Position numbers and translations under genes: made by a program. Below are positions 1 to 9,300 of a stretch of 64,000 nt of DNA, piece after piece (the stretch's first letter is position 1; each line of letters begins with the position of its first letter). Source of the DNA: Gimesia chilikensis (GTDB lineage: Bacteria; Planctomycetota; Planctomycetia; Planctomycetales; Planctomycetaceae); contig NZ_VTSR01000022.1 in assembly GCF_008329715.1 (NCBI RefSeq), forward strand, positions 1-64,000, in the 5' to 3' direction. The notes beneath the pieces were generated by a model that saw only the letters and a list, made by a program, of their open reading frames with translations, was not told the origin of the DNA and ran no database searches.

Positions 1-18
1 CCTGGCAGTCTACAGAAA

Positions 19-906
19 TCAGGAAAACAGCATAAAAAACCGCTCTGGTGGGAACGAACTTAAGAGCGGAGTTACTAGGATACAGACAGCGGGAGAATAA
101 TTTGGTGCAAATTGGACTCGAGAGACGAAGTCTTTTATGAGTTCTCCGCGGTCGCTAGGCTTCAACTCAAAAAACTCGCTAGACATTAAATTAGCGCGTC
201 GAAATTCATTCAAATAATTGAGGAGCCCGGGAAACTTTTGCCACTCGATGAATGACGTGAAAGCTAAAATAACTTTTATACCTGGGAATGTTGTGGTATA
301 GCTGCTTAACTTTATTTTTTGGTCAATCGCAACAGTTCGAAACCATTCTTCAACATCAATTTCTTCACTGTCATCACGTAGCCATACTTCCCACCAAAAC
401 AGTTCAGATTCCGTAGGAAAAGTATTTTTAGTACCAGTCCAGTAATCTTTAAGTCGAACTGGGCGTATATAATTGATGCCAGATGCTAGTGATTCGTAGC
501 GTGGATTTCCATATTTAGTATTTTTATATTGATAGATTTCAAACTTTTTTTGTAAAGAGTGGAGTTCCTCTTCAGGTATGGCAATCAAAAACTGAAGTCG
601 TCCCTCAAATTCTTTAGCATTGACAACATGGACGCCTTTTGAATTTTCGATTCGATCTAAGTCTAACTTGAAATCTGGACTCTCAATGAAGTTCAAAGGA
701 ATAAATTGTAAGTTCTGTCGAACTGGTTCAATTTCTTGCTGCTTTTCTGCATAATGCTTTGCTGTATTAAGATCAGCGAGCAAAACTTGAGCGTGTGTTA
801 CTCGATCAGGTTTTTTTTTATCAGAATCACGGGGAGGGAGATTAGTTGTGGTAAAAGTCTCAGACGATCTTGTGTTGTTAAGAATGAGGTTTCTGTAAGC
901 TGTCAT
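19..906 (-). CDS. ietS: Truncated IetS-like S8 (subtilisin) peptidase, N-terminal part only
   Basis: The 295-residue product looks like the N-terminal non-catalytic region of the subtilisin-like protease that accompanies IetA-type AAA+ ATPases. Near the C-terminus it reads SPAVCIL, where S8 family members of this kind continue with the catalytic Asp motif (D-T-G-V-N) and later the catalytic His and Ser. Here the text changes to VTPLL and stops 18 residues later, so Asp, His and Ser are all absent. Neither other frame over the last 120 bases restores the motif. The gene lies 18 bp downstream of the ATPase gene and is surely co-transcribed with it. IetS is the toxin/effector protease of the ietAS plasmid-stability and phage-defence module; this copy is probably dead. 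Whether the catalytic part survives beyond the window edge cannot be seen. Family assignment is by motif and context. Confidence 0.6.
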   Translation of the reverse strand: MTAYRNLILNNTRSSETFTTTNLPPRDSDKKKPDRVTHAQVLLADLNTAKHYAEKQQEIEPVRQNLQFIPLNFIESPDFKLDLDRIENSKGVHVVNAKEFEGRLQFLIAIPEEELHSLQKKFEIYQYKNTKYGNPRYESLASGINYIRPVRLKDYWTGTKNTFPTESELFWWEVWLRDDSEEIDVEEWFRTVAIDQKIKLSSYTTTFPGIKVILAFTSFIEWQKFPGLLNYLNEFRRANLMSSEFFELKPSDRGELIKDFVSRVQFAPNYSPAVCILVTPLLSSFPPERFFMLFS

Positions 907-924
907 TACAATACTTTTTACCTT

Positions 925-1905
925 TTAAAAACTTCTTCTATTTAGGCGTGCCTCAATTTCTTCAATAAGTTTATCAGTTCGGATTGAGCGTCTGTTATCT
1001 AAAACTGCTTCCTTTGCTGCTTCATCACAAGCTCGACATATTTCAGCATGGCTTAATCCTTCGGCAGTCTTTGCAACAAGTTTGCGATCTTGTGCATTAA
1101 GATTAAACGCTGCAAGCCGGTTTGCAATTAGTTGGTCTATTTCTTGGAGGCATGGAAGACGATATTTTATGATATCATCAAATCGCCTGAATAAAGCCTC
1201 ATCGAGGATACCATCTAAGTTCGTAGCGGCGATGATCAAACTATCTGAATCATCTTGTTCTAGAAACTGAAGAAACGAATTTAGAACACGTCGAATTTCT
1301 CCCACATCATTGTTTCCAGAACGCATAGCCCCAATGGCATCAAATTCGTCAAATAGATAAACACCTGGTGTTTGATGCATTGATTCAAAAATAGCGAAGA
1401 GTTTGGCCGCAGTTTCTCCCATGTACTTTGTAAGGAGCGAATGAAACTGGACAGTGAAAAGCGGTAGTTTTAGACTGCCAGCAAGAGCCCATGATGTCAT
1501 TGTTTTTCCAACACCAGGGGGGCCTACAAGTAGTAGCTTTCTTTTTGCAGTAAGTCCATGTTCCCTTAATTTTGAATGCTGGCGATACTCAATAACTACT
1601 TGTTGAAGAAGTTTCATTTGATCTTCTGATAACACCATATCAGTAAGATGTGTTTTAGGATAAGTCGCAGCTAAAAGTGTGGCTAATTCACCACTTGGAC
1701 GTGCTATCGGTAAGGTGCCGGTAATTTTTGCTTCTCGTTGTTTACCTCTAATTTCATCAACGAGTTCTTTTAATTCAGACCCTAGTTTGCTTTTACCACT
1801 CCGTGCTTCATGGGCAGCAATTTGTAAGGCAACCGACACGAATTTTTCATTGTCAGCATCCCCGTAGCTCTTAATTAATGCTTTGATTTGTTGAGCAGTT
1901 GCCAC
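925..1905 (-). CDS. ietA: IetA-like AAA+ ATPase
   Basis: This 326-residue AAA+ ATPase resembles the FtsH/CDC48 class. Visible elements are an alpha-helical N-terminal region (about 1-90), Walker A GPPGVGKT (128-135), Walker B VYLFDEFDA (182-190), a sensor-1 Asn (about 229) and an arginine-finger-type RRFDD (240-244). The start is GTG, preceded by an AAGGGTAGG-like ribosome binding site. Its neighbour downstream is the truncated S8 peptidase, the pairing known as ietAS (described on Agrobacterium Ti plasmids for stability and later reported as an anti-phage module). All ATPase motifs are intact, so this half could still be functional while its partner is not. The gene sits in DNA that is visibly more AT-rich than the rest of the window, which suggests acquisition by transfer. 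Confidence 0.75.
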   Translation of the reverse strand: MATAQQIKALIKSYGDADNEKFVSVALQIAAHEARSGKSKLGSELKELVDEIRGKQREAKITGTLPIARPSGELATLLAATYPKTHLTDMVLSEDQMKLLQQVVIEYRQHSKLREHGLTAKRKLLLVGPPGVGKTMTSWALAGSLKLPLFTVQFHSLLTKYMGETAAKLFAIFESMHQTPGVYLFDEFDAIGAMRSGNNDVGEIRRVLNSFLQFLEQDDSDSLIIAATNLDGILDEALFRRFDDIIKYRLPCLQEIDQLIANRLAAFNLNAQDRKLVAKTAEGLSHAEICRACDEAAKEAVLDNRRSIRTDKLIEEIEARLNRRSF

Positions 1906-2219
1906 TTCTGCCTACCCTTGTTAACAAAATATTATTCTACAACTGAATGAGTAATTAAGCTTTTCACTCGTATTAATTACCTATGGGATAACTAATTTTA
2001 CTCTTATGCGAGTCCCAAAACCGTGATAAAAGCTTTGATTTGTGGTCGGCATTCTTTATTTGGATAGCGATTGTATGTACACTTATGCGTGGTGGTGTGA
2101 TGTCCAATTGTATTTGTATCGGCAGGAATCGTTTTTGAAATAACTGATAAGAACGAATTTCTGCATTAGGCAAAATGGGGGGACTGTTCCTCTGGAAACC
2201 GAATATGAAAGGAAGAACA
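1906..2219. other. AT-rich intergenic stretch
   Basis: The 314 bp between the GTG start of the ATPase gene and the next small gene are AT-rich. They must carry the promoter of the ietAS-like pair on the minus strand. A 66-codon minus-strand frame (1973-2173) is open here but has no recognisable domain or convincing ribosome binding site, so it is not called as a gene. Confidence 0.4.
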
Positions 2220-2378
2220 ATGAAAATTCAGTGCAGAACCAGTCTCATACAATCTGGGTATATCATTGGATTCGTGGTCAAGGATGATATCACTTACGCG
2301 TTAGTGGCAGATCGATACGATGGGGCGATTCATGAAATAGAGCGACAGGCTGTATTCGTCGATAAGAAAGAGTTGTAA
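2220..2378 (+). CDS. Small hypothetical protein (52 aa)
   Basis: A 52-residue frame starting at the ATG preceded by GGAAG with 5 bases of spacing; an upstream in-frame ATG at 2175 lacks such a site. The product begins MKIQCRTSL and reads like a small beta-rich protein without signal peptide or transmembrane segment. It is followed directly by a stem-loop with a T run, which supports it being a transcribed unit. No family is recognised. It stands at the border between the AT-rich patch and the ordinary chromosome. Confidence 0.5.
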   Translation: MKIQCRTSLIQSGYIIGFVVKDDITYALVADRYDGAIHEIERQAVFVDKKEL

Positions 2379-2388
2379 AGGGGAGAAA

Positions 2389-2428
2389 CAGGGGCAGATC
2401 TTTTTAAAACTTAGAACTGCCCCTTTTC
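2389..2428 (+). terminator. Rho-independent terminator
   Basis: GGGGCAG (2391-2397) pairs with CTGCCCC (2417-2423); the stem extends inward with TCT/AGA after one A-A mismatch and is followed by TTTT. It lies 10 bp after the small gene ending at 2378. Confidence 0.6.
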
Positions 2429-2448
2429 CCTTCCTTAAGCACAACCAC

Positions 2449-3036
2449 CTACGGTAGCGGAACATCATCGAACACAAGTTCGCGGCGGTTGTTTGCATCG
2501 CCGAAGGTAAAGCGCAGCACCACCGTTTCCGCAGGCTGGAACTTGCCGGACAGGGTGAAGGAGTAGACCTTGGACTGCTGCTCATTCAGATCTTGGGGCA
2601 ATCCGACGGGGAAGGTGGCGGCGGGCAGCTGCGGAGAATTACAATCCATTTCGGCGATGCCATTGCTGCGACTTCCGATGACGCGACCGTTTGCTGCAAT
2701 TCTGACTTTGCCGACCAGTGGTTTGCCATCTGTCGTTTCTGCGTTGAAGCCCCACGTTTCGTCTTTGTCTATGAGTTTTTCGATGACAGCGACGACGCGC
2801 ATCCAGGGCACCGCGTTGTTGCCGGGAGGACGGCCGCCTTCGTCAATCGGCGCTTGCGAATCTACAAACGCAATCCCTTGGGTGATGCCCAGCAGCGAAA
2901 CGCGATAGTCCCTGTTTTGCTGCACCGATTCGAACGTGGCAATCTCTGATTTCCGCGTCTCTTCTTCAGCATTCGAGAATACGGAAGCCGCGCCTGCGAC
3001 AACCACGGCAATAACGAAGGTGAGGTGTCGATTCAT
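2449..3036 (-). CDS. Secreted hypothetical protein
   Basis: The 195-residue product has a clear Sec signal peptide (MNRHLTFVIAVVVAGAASVF, cleavage probably near SNAEEE). The remainder is soluble and beta-rich, with no motif I recognise. The start is well supported by AAAGGAG eight bases upstream of the ATG. The protein should act in the periplasm or outside the cell. It is the most downstream gene of a leftward run but is separated by 85 bp from the next gene. Function unknown. Confidence 0.75.
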   Translation of the reverse strand: MNRHLTFVIAVVVAGAASVFSNAEEETRKSEIATFESVQQNRDYRVSLLGITQGIAFVDSQAPIDEGGRPPGNNAVPWMRVVAVIEKLIDKDETWGFNAETTDGKPLVGKVRIAANGRVIGSRSNGIAEMDCNSPQLPAATFPVGLPQDLNEQQSKVYSFTLSGKFQPAETVVLRFTFGDANNRRELVFDDVPLP

Positions 3037-3121
3037 CGTCGGTCTCCTTTGGTCGAGCTGAGTGGCAGAACTGTTGCTAGACAGAATCGATTACGGGGCG
3101 AGCCCTGTTTCGTTTCTGTTC

Positions 3122-3568
3122 TCAGACATTATCCTGTGAAGTTTCTTCCGACAGGTTCTTCAGCAAGCCGAGTATTTCCAGTGACCGGTCAACATGCTGC
3201 TGGTCAGCTCCGATGTACGAAATATCATTAATCAGGTCGCTGATCATGACCGCGATTCTTGCCATGGGGGCTGCAGCATCGCGTTTCGTTTTGATTGACT
3301 TCGACATACTCGTGAGTTGTGAGAGCCACGTTGGATAATCGGGGTTTCCTTCCCCGTTTATCGTTTTGTGGCTCCATCTGGCAAACCACTCGAAGAAACG
3401 AATCAACTTTGGACTCGCCTTGCGTCTCGTCAAAAGCGACAGGGCGCAGTCCGTAATCGCATCAATGTTCGTTTCGAATTGCCGATCCAGTTCATCGAGA
3501 TAGGCTTCATCGAAATCGTCTTCTTCGTTCACTGAAACAGGACCCGATAACTTGTGATTAACCCGCAC
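3122..3568 (-). CDS. Hypothetical protein, possibly 5'-truncated
   Basis: A 148-residue soluble, mostly alpha-helical protein, acidic at the N-terminus (residues about 15-30), with no domain I recognise. The first possible start, GTG at 3568, has no good ribosome binding site and falls within a few bases of the edge of a duplicated segment (copy A, about 3566-3887). The original 5' end may therefore have been replaced by that rearrangement, and translation may begin further in, for example at a GTG near residue 13. No signal peptide or membrane segment is seen. Confidence 0.5.
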   Translation of the reverse strand: MRVNHKLSGPVSVNEEDDFDEAYLDELDRQFETNIDAITDCALSLLTRRKASPKLIRFFEWFARWSHKTINGEGNPDYPTWLSQLTSMSKSIKTKRDAAAPMARIAVMISDLINDISYIGADQQHVDRSLEILGLLKNLSEETSQDNV

Positions 3569-3887
3569 GGACTGAGCCCGACTTTTTCGTGTACGATATC
3601 ATAATTCCGAATTCCTGTTTGTTAAGTGGAAAACGGAATTAGTTGATTTTAAATATCGCCTGAGTACTGATTTGGAAGTGACACGAATCATAAAAATAAC
3701 TTGCCCGATATCAAGCTAATACCCCCTCCAGCAAATGATCCTCATCCGCCGGGCCGATCAACCGCTGGTCCAACCCCTGGTACGGCACCTTCAGTTGCCG
3801 GGCGTCCAACCCCGTCAGATGCAGAATCGTTGACTGCAGATCCCGCACGCTGGCTTTCTTTTCGGTGACGAAGTAGCCCAGTTCGGC
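3566..3887. repeat. Direct repeat copy A (DUF1501 tail plus downstream DNA)
   Basis: About 320 bp that align, without major gaps, with 4779-5099. The match covers the last about 57 codons of the DUF1501 gene and about 145 bp of the non-coding DNA after it. Coding parts are more alike than the non-coding parts, which have small indels. The two copies lie about 1.2 kb apart in the same orientation and flank the scramblase-like gene. Confidence 0.8.
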
Positions 3888-3920
3888 AGCCAATTCGGGG
3901 TCTGCCCCCTTTTCCCTCAT
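3711..3920 (-). pseudogene. Remnant of a DUF1501 gene (C-terminal scrap)
   Basis: The last about 57 residues, from ELGYFV to the end LLEGVLA, are nearly identical to the C-terminus of the DUF1501 protein encoded at 4925-6376. The first dozen residues of the open frame (MREKGADPELAA) are unrelated to it, so the frame is only a tail with an accidental start. The catalytic or structural core of the family is absent. It is best read as the leftover of a former paralogue or of a local duplication, and is unlikely to be translated into a working protein. Confidence 0.8.
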
Positions 3921-3937
3921 CCGTCAATAATGCGGCG

Positions 3938-4540
3938 CTACTCTTTCAGCACCATGTCGATACACATTACCGCAGCCATAATCAATTGCCGCAGTGGATT
4001 GTCCTGCGGTATCGTGTCAAACATTTCCAGTACATAGTTGTCGGCACTGGTGAAGAGTTCCTTTCCCATCCCAGACCACTTTTTCGAGACGTGCGCGAAG
4101 TCGACGCCATCTTTCATAAAGTGAAAGTTCCAGCCGGTCCATTTCCCTTTTAGCTCACATAAGGGGCTGTCATCCGGCCCTAAAACATGAAATGCACCGC
4201 CGATTGAGAAAAACTTTTCTTTGAAGCCGCCGATGTACGTGTCGTTTTTGTCGAATACGGCGACGGTGGATAGAAAGAGTGAAACTCCGCGCGAGATACG
4301 AATGACTTGCTCACCCGACGGCGTGCGGATTTGAATATCGAAAGGCGTCATCCGCTTATAGTCTGTGAAGCGGAGCATCTTTGTGAAGGTCCCCAGATTA
4401 TTCTCGCGGCATTCCAGAATCATTTCACCCGTTTCCGGGTCGTATATATCAAAGTTGTTGGCCGCCTTGAACATACCCACGTGTTCTTTGACGAGATACA
4501 AATTGCGATTCAATACGTCGTGCATGCTTTTTTTACCCAT
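3938..4540 (-). CDS. Scramblase-like / LURP-one-related protein
   Basis: The 200-residue product resembles the tubby-like fold of phospholipid-scramblase-related and LURP-one-related proteins: it begins with NRNLYLVKEHVGMFKAANNF and contains repeated short beta-strand units ending in a hydrophobic helix (LRQLIMAAVMCIDMVL, about 183-198) typical for the family. Bacterial members have no proven scrambling activity, so a role at membranes is only inferred. The start ATG is at 4540 (MGKKSMHDVL). It lies between the two copies of the DUF1501-tail repeat, an unusual location that suggests the gene came in with, or was bracketed by, a duplication. Confidence 0.65.
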   Translation of the reverse strand: MGKKSMHDVLNRNLYLVKEHVGMFKAANNFDIYDPETGEMILECRENNLGTFTKMLRFTDYKRMTPFDIQIRTPSGEQVIRISRGVSLFLSTVAVFDKNDTYIGGFKEKFFSIGGAFHVLGPDDSPLCELKGKWTGWNFHFMKDGVDFAHVSKKWSGMGKELFTSADNYVLEMFDTIPQDNPLRQLIMAAVMCIDMVLKE

Positions 4541-4778
4541 GGATTTACGGAAAATGATCTGAATCGCATTCTCAAGTGGTCCGACTTCGCGAAGGAGCCA
4601 ATCCGCATTTTCTCAATAAACCAAGAAAGCGTTCAATTGTACCCATGTTAACGGATGTGGAGTATTCTGTCTACCGCTTAGACAGGTGATATAACAAGCC
4701 AGCGGATCCGGATCATGAAGCTTATCAGAAAGATATCCCACTGCCTGACTGAAACGCTCGCTATCCACCCTGAGGACC

Positions 4779-5099
4779 ACAGACTGAGTCCGAACTTGTC
4801 GTGCGCGATATCATCATTCCGATTTCCTGTTATGTTAATAAGGAGAAAGGAATAAATTGTTTTTTGGATATCGCCTGAGAACTCACTTGGAACTGGCACG
4901 CATGATGAGAAAATCATCCTCTCCTCAAGCCAGCACCCCTTCCAGCAAGTGATCCTCATCCGCCGGGCCGATCAGCCTTTGGTCTAACCCCTGGTACGGC
5001 ACCTTCAGCTTGCGGGCGTCCAGGCCGGTCAGATGCAGGATTGTTGACTGCAGATCGCGGACGCTGGCTTTCTTTTCGGCGACGAAGTAGCCGAGTTCG
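4779..5099. repeat. Direct repeat copy B (DUF1501 tail plus downstream DNA)
   Basis: Counterpart of the repeat at 3566-3887. This copy is the intact 3' end of the DUF1501 gene (from 4925) together with the following non-coding DNA (4779-4924). The remaining intergenic DNA 4541-4778 holds no convincing gene. Confidence 0.8.
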
Positions 5100-6376
5100 T
5101 CGGTTTCGCCGTAGGAGACGCCGCCTTTGATGCCGCCGCCGGCCATCCAGATGGTGTAGCAGTGCGGGTGGTGGTCGCGGCCCAGGAAGGTGGAACCGTT
5201 GCGGGCTTCGTTCATCGAGGTGCGGCCGAATTCACCGCTCCAGACGATCAGCGTTTCATCGAGCAGGCCCCGCTGTTTGAGGTCGGTAATCAACGCGTAC
5301 AGCGGGCGGTCGATGTCTTTGGCCTTGTTCGGCACCGCGGTGATCAGGTCGTTCCCCTTGCTCGTGCCGTGCATGTCCCAGCCGTAGTCGAACAGCTGGA
5401 TGAACCGCACGCCCCGTTCCACCATCCGGCGGGCCAGCAGGCAGTTGTTCGCGAACGAAGGCGCACCGCCGGTTGTGCCGTAGAGTTCGTGCGTCGCTTT
5501 GGTTTCGCTGGTCAGATCGACGGCTTCGGGAACCGACATCTGCATGCGGAACGCGAGCTCGTACTGGTTGATGCGGGTCAGCGTTTCCGGGTTGCCGAAC
5601 TGCTTGAGCTCGAATTCATTCAGCTTCTTCAGCGCATCCAGGCTTCGCCGGCGGACCTCCCGGTTGATCCCTTTCGGGTTTGAGACATACAGAATCGGGT
5701 CGCCGCTGGTCCGGCACTGCACCCCCTGGTAGACGGACGGCAGAAAGCCGCTCCCCCACAGGCTCTTCCCCCCACTTGGATCGCTGCCGCCGCTGAGCAG
5801 CACCATGAACCCGGGCAGGTTTTTGTTTTCCGAACCGAGACCGTAGGTGATCCACGACCCCATCGAGGCCCCGCCGAATCGGGGGGCACCGGTATACAGG
5901 AACAGCTGGGCGGGCGCGTGGTTGAACTGATCGGTGTGCATCGACTTGATGACGGCCACGTCGTCGGCGACCTTCTGGAAGTTCGGCAGCAGCTCGCTCA
6001 TCCAGGTGCCACCTTCGCCGTACTGTTTGAATTTGTAGGGCGTCCCCAGCATCTTGGGATGTCCCTTGATGAACGCGAAGCCGCGACCCTTCAGGAACGA
6101 ATCGGGGCAGGGCTGCATGTTGCGTTTGACCAGCTCCGGTTTATAGTCAAACAGTTCCTGCTGCGGAGGCGAACCGGCCATGTGCAGGAAGATCACGTGC
6201 TTCGCTTTCGCGGGCAGACGGAACGGCGGCGCTTCCGGCTGCTCCGGTTTATTGGCGGCGGCACAGTTGTTCTCCGCGAGCATCGCTCCCAGAGCGATCG
6301 AACCGATGCCGGTTGACCCCTGGGCGAGAAAGTGGCGGCGGGTCACCGCCTGCAGTTGCTGTTGTTTCAAATTCAT
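4925..6376 (-). CDS. DUF1501 domain-containing protein (Tat-exported, sulfatase-like fold)
   Basis: A 483-residue DUF1501 protein, a family greatly expanded in planctomycetes and structurally related to alkaline phosphatase/sulfatases. The N-terminus has a twin-arginine signal (TRRHFLAQG, Arg 13-14, then a hydrophobic stretch), predicting Tat export. Typical family phrases are present, such as HMAGSPPQQELFDYKP, GEFGRTSMNE and GRDHHPHCYTIWMAGGGIKGG. The start at 6376 has the ribosome binding site AAGGATAG and follows the stop of the upstream DUF1549 gene by 4 bp; an earlier in-frame ATG at 6403 would overlap it. The two genes form the usual planctomycete pair; substrate unknown. Confidence 0.9.
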   Translation of the reverse strand: MNLKQQQLQAVTRRHFLAQGSTGIGSIALGAMLAENNCAAANKPEQPEAPPFRLPAKAKHVIFLHMAGSPPQQELFDYKPELVKRNMQPCPDSFLKGRGFAFIKGHPKMLGTPYKFKQYGEGGTWMSELLPNFQKVADDVAVIKSMHTDQFNHAPAQLFLYTGAPRFGGASMGSWITYGLGSENKNLPGFMVLLSGGSDPSGGKSLWGSGFLPSVYQGVQCRTSGDPILYVSNPKGINREVRRRSLDALKKLNEFELKQFGNPETLTRINQYELAFRMQMSVPEAVDLTSETKATHELYGTTGGAPSFANNCLLARRMVERGVRFIQLFDYGWDMHGTSKGNDLITAVPNKAKDIDRPLYALITDLKQRGLLDETLIVWSGEFGRTSMNEARNGSTFLGRDHHPHCYTIWMAGGGIKGGVSYGETDELGYFVAEKKASVRDLQSTILHLTGLDARKLKVPYQGLDQRLIGPADEDHLLEGVLA

Positions 6377-6380
6377 CGGT

Positions 6381-9300
6381 CTATCCTTTCGTGAGAACGC
6401 CATCCATGTTGAGCAGCACGTTGGCGATCACGGTCCAGGCTGCGAGTTCTGCGGGGTTGTATTTTTCAGGCAGGGGGTGCAGCGGGTTCTCCAGGAGCTG
6501 TTTCGCTTCCTCGGGATGGGCTGCATAGTAGGCCTTTTCAGATTCATAAAGTTCGAGCAGCGGCTGCACCTGCTCGGGTTGCGGCGGACGGAGCAGGCAG
6601 AGCTGGAGTCCATACTTGATGCGGGACTCCGTTGTCGTTCCCCCTTCTTCATACAGTCGTCGAGCCAGGGCCTGCGAGATTTCGATAAAGACGGGATCGT
6701 TCATCGTAATCATCGCCTGCAGCGGCGTATTGGTGTTGATGCGGCGGATCGTACAGATCTCCCGGCTGGGCGCATCGAAGGTTGCCATCGAAGGGTAGGG
6801 GACCGTACGCCGCCAGAAGGTATACAGCCCCCGGCGGTAGCGATCCTTGTCTTTGCTGGTGGCCCAGGTCCGCTGACCGTTGAACGCAGCCCGCCAGATG
6901 CCCTCGGGTTGCACCGGGTAGACGGACGGCCCGCCGACCTGCTTCGTCAGCAGACCACTGACGGCCAGTGCCTGGTCGCGAATCATCTCCGCCGACAGAC
7001 GGAACCGCGGTCCGCGGGAGAGCAGCCGGTTCTTGGGATCTTTCTGAATGTGAATCGGCTCTGTCGTCGAAGACTGCCGATAGGTGTTCGACATCACGAT
7101 GGTCTTCAGCAGGGCTTTCATGTCCCAGCCGTTCTCAACGAATTCGGTGGCCAGCCAGTCCAGCAGTTGCGGATGACTGGGGAGCTCGCCCTGGGTGCCG
7201 AAGTCTTCTTCGGTCACGACCAGTCCCGCCCCAAACAGCTGTGACCAGTAACGGTTCACGGCGACCCGCGCGGTCAGCGGGTTGGCTGGATCGGTGAGCC
7301 ACTTCGCGACTGCGATGCGGTTGTTAGGCGTCTCTTTCGGAGCCGGGTTGAACGAACTCAGCAGCGCTGGTTCGACCAGGTCGCCCGGCTGCAGGAAGCT
7401 GCCCCGCACCATGATGTGCGTTTCCCGCTGCTTGTCGGCCGGCAGCTCTTCCATGATGGGCAGCTGTGGATATTTCGGTTTCGCCTTCTGCAGTTTGGCG
7501 ATCTCGTCCCGCGTCGGTTTGAGCAGTGGTGCGACGCCGCGATAATACGCGGCCAGCTTGTCGCGCTGGGCCGGCGTGCGGGCTTCGGAGAGGGTATCGA
7601 CAATCGCCAGAATGTCATCGGGCACCTTGAGCCGGGGCTCGAGCTGGGAATCATTTGTGAACGACAGCCGGAAGTGTCCCAGGGCGTACTGGGGATCTTT
7701 GTAATTGTGTGACAGCGTGACGATCAGTCGCTGTTTGCCTGTCGGCTGCGCGGTTCCGTGATCAGGAAAGAAGTAGGCACTGTTTTCCTTACCAAACTGA
7801 GGCGCGATGCCCCAGCCGGTTTTGCTGCCGCTCTTGGGATCCAGCGTTGCACTCACGGGGAAGCCGGACTGCGAGTGAGAAGCGAGGGCCCGCTTGAGAG
7901 GAATCACCCGCCGATCCGAAACGGACAGTGTGGTACTGGGATTCGGAGCTTTCGCGACGATCGTCTGCCAGACCACCTTGCGATCCTTATCGAGCAGGCT
8001 GACTTTGAAGTTCGCCAGCCGATCGCCCGAACCATCGGTGCGGTTCCAGATCTGAATGCGTTCGACGGGCGTCTCTGACTTGAGGTCGAGCTCCCACCAG
8101 GGTTGGACTTCCTGGTTCGTGTGCGTCGTGGACTTCGCGTTGAAGAAGTGACCGTCGGTGTTGCCATCGATGGCGAGCTTTGCGGGCGCGGAGTAGCCGG
8201 TGCTCGACTGTGTGGCGACTCCCTGGCCGGCGATGTTCTTATTTCCCTGGAAGACCTGTACCTCGGCCAGCGAGAGAAACTGTTTCGCTTTTCCCTGGTG
8301 TTCGATCCGCAGGAATTGACCCTGGGCGGGGGCATCTTTGTTTTCGCCTTTGACCGGCTGCATTTCGACTTTGATATTTGAGAGGACGAAGTTCCCGTCT
8401 TTGGCCCGTCCGGGACCGCTGGCCGCGAGACTTTTATCCGGCAGAACTTCGAGCCGCAGCGCTTTGAAGGCGGGGGCATCGATCTCGGTTTCGATGGTGT
8501 AGCTTTCTTTCGCCGCGGGCCCCGTGGCCAGAATCGAACCGTCATCCTGAATCGCAAACTTAGTGGTCTTTGCTGTTGAAGTCACGCTGGTCGGTTTCAA
8601 TGTCTGCCAGTCAGGCTTAGCGTGCAGCGTGCTTTCCCACTTCTGTTGTGCCGCTGCGAGTTCTTTGGTGGGGGTATTCAGTTTCTGGTTGAGCGTTGCG
8701 ATTTCGGCTTCGATGCGTTTGGTCTGTTGCAACATCTCCGATGTGGGAGCGGCAATCGTCGGGGCATCGGTTGGCTGATCGTTGTCTGCAGTCTGATTGA
8801 AGATCGCGTAGAGCTGATAGTATTCCTTCTGCGTGATGGGATCGTATTTGTGCGTGTGACATTTCGCACAACCCATGGTGAGCCCCATCCAGACCTGGAT
8901 CGTGGTATCGACGCGGTCCCGCACGGCGGCGACGCGGAATTCTTCGTCGTCGGTGCCCCCTTCGGTGTTGGTCATGGTATTCCGATGGAAGGCGGTCGCG
9001 ACTTTCTGTTCGAGTGTCGGATTGGGGAGCATGTCGCCGGCCAGCTGTTCGAGGGTGAACTGATCGAAGGGCATGTTCTGATTAAAGGCATTGATGACCC
9101 AGTCCCGGTAGCGCCAGATCTCCATTCGCAGCGGATCGGAGCCGTAGCCTTTCGAGTCGGCGTAGCGGGCCAGGTCGAGCCACTTGCGGGCCCAGCGTTC
9201 GCCGTAGGCAGGATCGCTTAAAAAGCGGTCGACCAGTTTCTCGTAGGCATCGGGCGATTTGTCATTCACGAACTGTTCGACTTCGGCCAGCGTCGGAGGC

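Noticed and set aside
1973-2173. 66-codon minus-strand frame in the AT-rich patch
   Set aside because: No ribosome binding site, no recognisable protein features, and low complexity of AT-rich DNA makes chance likely.
4678-4959. 93-codon minus-strand frame overlapping the DUF1501 end
   Set aside because: It covers repeat copy B in another frame and has no support.
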